From Alphaproteobacteria bacterium (GTDB taxonomy: Bacteria > Pseudomonadota > Alphaproteobacteria > Rhizobiales > Xanthobacteraceae): a stretch of DNA of 8,832 bases. The translations under genes and the position numbers were made by a program. This document shows positions 6,802 through 8,832 of this stretch, one piece after another (the first letter of the stretch is position 1; every line of letters begins with the position of its first letter). Location of the stretch: NCBI GenBank assembly GCA_005884745.1, contig VAZU01000008.1, positions 1 through 8,832 of the forward strand. The letters are read 5' to 3'. Below the pieces are notes generated by a model. That model worked only from the letters and a program-made list of their open reading frames with translations. It was not told the DNA's origin and made no database searches.

Positions 6802-6840
6802 CGGTCCCGATCAGCAGGGGGCAACCTGTGACCGGGACCG
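6802..6840. repeat. Hairpin 1: CGGTCCCG / CGGGACCG
   Basis: Exact 8-bp inverted repeat, arms 6802-6809 and 6833-6840, with a 23-base loop rich in G (AGGGGGCAACC). It abuts hairpin 2 with no spacer. Its right arm also takes part in an alternative stem (GACCGGG 6830-6836 with CCCGGTC 6841-6847). Confidence 0.6.
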
Positions 6841-6880
6841 CCCGGTCGGGGAGGACAGATAGACTATCTCCCCGACCGGG
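6841..6880. repeat. Hairpin 2: 13-bp perfect inverted repeat
   Basis: CCCGGTCGGGGAG (6841-6853) and CTCCCCGACCGGG (6868-6880) are exact reverse complements with a 14-base loop; inside the loop GATAG-A-CTATC can extend the pairing with a bulge. This is a very stable stem, but no run of T follows on either side, so it is not a classical intrinsic terminator. It may be part of a small RNA, a repeat element or a regulator site. Confidence 0.7.
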
Positions 6881-6996
6881 ATACCGTTACGGAGCTTTGT
6901 GGCGAGCGTGCGGTGATCGACCGGTTTTTACCCGGCTCTCAGCGCAGCGCGTGGTCTTGCCGAATTTCGGATCGATCCCGATTCGAGGTGACCCTG

Positions 6997-7290
6997 TCAG
7001 GCGACCGCTCCGACGATCTTGTCAAATGCCGCCTCGGGGAACACCTTCAGCGTGGTCGTTCGCAAGTTTCCCCTGGAACCCAGCGATAAGAGATACGTGG
7101 CAAGGGCCTCGTCGCTAGGGGCTTCCGCGTGGATGACGAGGTCATGCGGTCCTATGGCGAGATAGCTGGCCTTGACGTCTACACCAAGTTTTTTGGCCAG
7201 CTCCCTCGCAGCCGCTCGTCGCTTGGGCGCGTCCTTGATGGTCCGCACACCTTGATCGGTGAAGTTGCAGAGAAGCACGTACGCTGACAT
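6997..7290 (-). CDS. GYD-domain protein
   Basis: A 97-residue small soluble protein of the GYD family (alpha/beta ferredoxin-like fold, function unknown; often found beside oxidoreductases or in stress-related settings). Family features are seen in order: MSAYVLLCNFTDQGVRTIKD at the N-terminus, the helix PKRRAAARELAKKLG, SYLAIGPHDLVIHAEAPSDE where the family's G-Y-D appears as G-P-H-D (47-50), and GNLRTTTLKVFPEAAFDKIV at the end. Length is normal. The ATG at 7290 has GGGAGG at 7297-7302 with a 6-base spacer. A TATAAT -10-like element and a palindrome lie 36-52 bases upstream on the minus strand. It is divergent from the cupin gene, which suggests shared control. Codon use is somewhat less GC-biased than in the genes left of the tRNA. 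Confidence 0.92.
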   Translation of the reverse strand: MSAYVLLCNFTDQGVRTIKDAPKRRAAARELAKKLGVDVKASYLAIGPHDLVIHAEAPSDEALATYLLSLGSRGNLRTTTLKVFPEAAFDKIVGAVA

Positions 7291-7325
7291 GGCAGTCCTC
7301 CCGTGAGTAAGTGAGCCTTACCGGG

Positions 7326-7342
7326 TCCACGTGGAGATTATA
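7326..7342 (-). promoter_or_regulatory. -10-like TATAAT with overlapping palindrome TCCACGTGGA
   Basis: On the minus strand TATAAT (7342-7337) is followed almost directly by the 10-bp palindrome TCCACGTGGA (7335-7326), which would cover the transcription start of the GYD gene. This is the place expected for a repressor site. No good -35 is found 16-18 bases upstream of the -10, so the promoter is either weak or activator dependent. Confidence 0.45.
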
Positions 7343-7435
7343 CGACGAATGCCCCGCTTCGGGACTCGAACATCCAGCGAACATTTTGGTCGCCAACATG
7401 GTCGGGCGGTGCGGTCGTCCGGCTCCAATCCGCAA

Positions 7436-7441
7436 GAGAGG
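7436..7441 (+). promoter_or_regulatory. Shine-Dalgarno deciding the cupin start
   Basis: GAGAGG with a 6-base spacer to the ATG at 7448. The frame is open upstream to 7331, but that extension lacks cupin character and overlaps the divergent promoter region. Confidence 0.7.
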
Positions 7442-7447
7442 CTCGCC

Positions 7448-7876
7448 ATGCCCGAAGACATCCGCGTCGGTTCTCTCGAGCTGCGTTTTCTGTGCAGCAA
7501 GCATGATACTGGCGGCGGTCTGGACATGTTTGAAATGACCTGCCCACCCGATGGACGCATGCCGGTACCGCACTATCATCGCGATTGGGACGAGACGATT
7601 TATGGGCTGTCCGGCGTCGTGACGTTCACCGTTGACGGCAAAATAGTCGAAATCGGGCCCGGCGACACCGTCTTCATCCGCCGCGGTGTCGTTCACGGTT
7701 TCGACAACCGCAGCACGGCTGCCGCAAGATGCCTATGCGTCCTCACGCCCGGCGTGCTTGGTCCGGAATTCTTCCGCGAAATGGGTGCGGAGCTGGGCGC
7801 CAGCACGCCGCCGGACCCGGCAAAACTGCGCGCCATCATGGAGCGTCATGGACTGATTCCGGCGGCGCCCGCGTAG
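7448..7876 (+). CDS. Single-domain cupin protein
   Basis: A 142-residue protein of the RmlC-like cupin superfamily, either a small metal-dependent enzyme or a ligand-binding protein; substrate unknown. Cupin motif 1 is PHYHRDWDETIYGLSG (41-56) with metal-ligand candidates H42, H44 and E49. The inter-motif strand FTVDGKIVEIGPGD leads to motif 2, GDTVFIRRGVVHGFDN (72-87), with H83 as the fourth ligand. Motif 2 carries Arg where the usual Pro of PxG stands, but all four ligand positions are kept, so metal binding is likely. The C-terminus (about 105-142) is a helical tail, GPEFFREMGAELG and KLRAIMERHGLIP, common in quercetinase-like and similar small cupins. The ATG at 7448 is preceded by GAGAGG. 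It is divergent from the GYD gene and convergent with the LLM oxidoreductase. Confidence 0.92.
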   Translation: MPEDIRVGSLELRFLCSKHDTGGGLDMFEMTCPPDGRMPVPHYHRDWDETIYGLSGVVTFTVDGKIVEIGPGDTVFIRRGVVHGFDNRSTAAARCLCVLTPGVLGPEFFREMGAELGASTPPDPAKLRAIMERHGLIPAAPA

Positions 7877-7894
7877 CCGGCGCGTTACTTTTTT
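7865..7894 (+). terminator. Possible intrinsic terminator after the cupin gene
   Basis: GCGCC (7865-7869) can pair with GGCGC (7879-7883) across the cupin stop codon, followed by TTAC and six T residues (7889-7894). The stem is short and overlaps the end of the gene, so this is a weak call, though a terminator is expected between the convergent cupin and LLM genes. Confidence 0.35.
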
Positions 7895-7988
7895 CTCGGT
7901 CCGGCAGCGCGCGCATTCGGTCGTCAATCGCGCCGATCAACGAATTGCCTTTGGGGCTTGGCGGGTCAGGCCGGCTCACGGGCGAGCC

Positions 7989-8832
7989 TCAAAGCACATC
8001 CGCCACGGCCGCATGATATTGCTTCATTGCGTGCAGATGATCCGCCATCGTCCTGCCGGCGATACGCCGGTGCGGGCCGCGTGCAAAGGTGCTGTTGACG
8101 GTGACGTGGGTGACGCCAATGCTCTTCCAATACAGCAGCTCCTTGCGCCAGTCCGCCGGGCCGCCTTCGCCGGTGGATACCCATACTTCCAAGCCGATCG
8201 CGTTCGGATCACGTCCTTCGTCTTCGACATATCGCCGCAACGTTGCGAATGCGGTCTCGGCCTCGGGGCCCTTCGGGTGCGCCAGCATCATCCAGCCGTC
8301 GCCCATTTTGGCGATCCGCCGCAATGTTGCATCGGCGTGCCCGCCGAACCACACGGGGATGGTCCGCCTTGTCGGCAACGGGTTGATGCCGGCGTCTTCG
8401 ATGCTGTGCCATTTGCCTTTGAAGACGACATGCGGCTCGGCCCACAGCGCCTGCATCACCCGCACCTGTTCCTCCTGCCGCTTGCCGCGATCGTGAAAAT
8501 TTTCGTTCAGTCCGACGAACTCGACGGGATTCCAGCCCACGCCCACGCCGAACCGGAACCGCCCGCCCGATAGCACGTCCAGCGATGCCGCCTGCTTCGC
8601 CACCAGCACGGTCTGGCGCTGCGGCAAGATGAGAACCTGGGTGGAGAATTCTATCTTTTGCGTGCAGGCGCTCAAGAAACCGAATAGGACGAATGGGTCG
8701 TGAAAAAAATCCTTGGACGTGTTGCGGTCCCCCCAATCCGGGCGGCTCGCCACGTTCACGCCCAGCACGTGATCGGGAGCGGCGAGGTGATGGAAGCCCA
8801 TCTCTTCCGCGGTTTGCGCGAAATCGCGTACC
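7989..8832 (-). CDS. LLM-class (F420-type) oxidoreductase, partial at right edge
   Basis: A luciferase-like monooxygenase fold protein of the class that uses coenzyme F420 or reduced FMN to oxidise or reduce small organic compounds. About 280 residues are visible and the N-terminus is beyond the edge: the frame continues as VRDFAQTAEEMGFHHLAAPDH up to 8832 without a stop, so the ATG at 8801 is internal. Family segments: EMGFHHLAAPDHVLGVN, FLSACTQKIEFSTQVLILPQ, then LDVLSGGRFRFGVGVGWN with VEF following (the hallmark GxGVGW), RGKRQEEQVRVMQALW, PVWFGGHADATLRRIAKMGDGW and a helical C-terminus. This order matches the Rv2161c-like group of putative F420-dependent enzymes; whether F420 or FMN is used cannot be decided here. 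It converges with the cupin gene across 112 bases. Confidence 0.94.
   Translation of the reverse strand, partial: VRDFAQTAEEMGFHHLAAPDHVLGVNVASRPDWGDRNTSKDFFHDPFVLFGFLSACTQKIEFSTQVLILPQRQTVLVAKQAASLDVLSGGRFRFGVGVGWNPVEFVGLNENFHDRGKRQEEQVRVMQALWAEPHVVFKGKWHSIEDAGINPLPTRRTIPVWFGGHADATLRRIAKMGDGWMMLAHPKGPEAETAFATLRRYVEDEGRDPNAIGLEVWVSTGEGGPADWRKELLYWKSIGVTHVTVNSTFARGPHRRIAGRTMADHLHAMKQYHAAVADVL

Larger units (their letters stand above)
6573..6996. other. 424-base structured stretch without a convincing gene
   Basis: Between tRNA-Ser and the GYD-domain gene. Short plus-strand frames exist, one opening at 6753, but they show no family-like sequence and no good ribosome site. The stretch contains an 18-bp palindrome at 6758-6775 and a set of GC-rich hairpins at 6802-6880. 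Codon and base texture changes here compared with the genes to the left. No integrase or transposase remnant was seen. Confidence 0.5.

Noticed and set aside
6841..6880. Strong 13-bp hairpin considered as a rho-independent terminator
   Set aside because: No T-run follows on either strand and no supported gene ends close by on the plus strand; kept as a structured repeat instead.
6753..7118. 121-residue plus-strand frame through the palindrome and hairpin region
   Set aside because: It runs through the inverted repeats and then antisense to the GYD gene, with no ribosome site and no protein-like pattern.
7352..7378. Minus-strand GTTCGAGTCCCG resembling a tRNA T-loop
   Set aside because: The flanking bases do not form a T stem and no acceptor, D or anticodon arm can be placed.
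7142..7696. 184-residue minus-strand frame across the GYD gene start and the cupin
   Set aside because: It overlaps both supported genes in other frames and has no ribosome site or recognisable motif.
1..8832. CRISPR array, insertion sequence, toxin-antitoxin or defence system
   Set aside because: No regularly spaced direct repeats, transposase motifs, terminal repeats with target duplications or known defence domains were seen.

Overview
The window is high-GC DNA with dense coding, long spurious open frames on the opposite strands and Shine-Dalgarno sequences ahead of most genes. The style fits an alphaproteobacterium of the Rhizobiales, near Bradyrhizobium, Rhodopseudomonas or Xanthobacteraceae. 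This assignment rests on how familiar MsrA (with its N-terminal extension) and the 107-residue membrane protein look; it is an inference, not a database result.

Left part (1-3316). A minus-strand pair encodes a small [3Fe-4S]-type ferredoxin (647-871) and the N-terminal half of a cytochrome P450 that leaves the window at base 1. Their ATGA overlap suggests translational coupling and a substrate oxidation system. Divergent from it is a plus-strand secreted protein of unknown function (1092-1784) with conserved-looking His and Asn-Cys-Asn-Asp segments. Convergent with that gene is a 14-TM DHA2-type drug/proton antiporter (1820-3316, minus).

Middle part (3317-6572). Three more minus-strand genes follow: an aromatic-acid/H+ symporter-type MFS carrier (3555-4919), methionine sulfoxide reductase A (5034-5693) and a small two-TM membrane protein (5852-6175). 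Next comes a plus-strand tRNA-Ser(GGA) at 6483-6572 with a readable sigma70-type promoter.

Right part (6573-8832). A 424-base stretch without a convincing gene holds the most structured non-coding DNA of the window: an 18-bp perfect palindrome containing TGTGA-N6-TCACA, followed by two adjacent hairpins and a third that would compete with both. Beyond it lie a GYD-domain protein (minus), a divergent single-domain cupin (plus) and an LLM-class, probably F420-type oxidoreductase (minus) that leaves the right edge.

Functional picture: the P450/ferredoxin pair, the aromatic-acid carrier, the efflux pump, the cupin and the flavin/F420 oxidoreductase suggest an accessory region for uptake, oxidation and export of small organic molecules. 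No complete pathway is visible and the genes do not form one operon. I see no CRISPR array, transposase, integrase or toxin-antitoxin pair, and I cannot claim a new defence or catabolic system. The best leads are the structured non-coding segment 6750-6880 and the secreted His/Cys protein.
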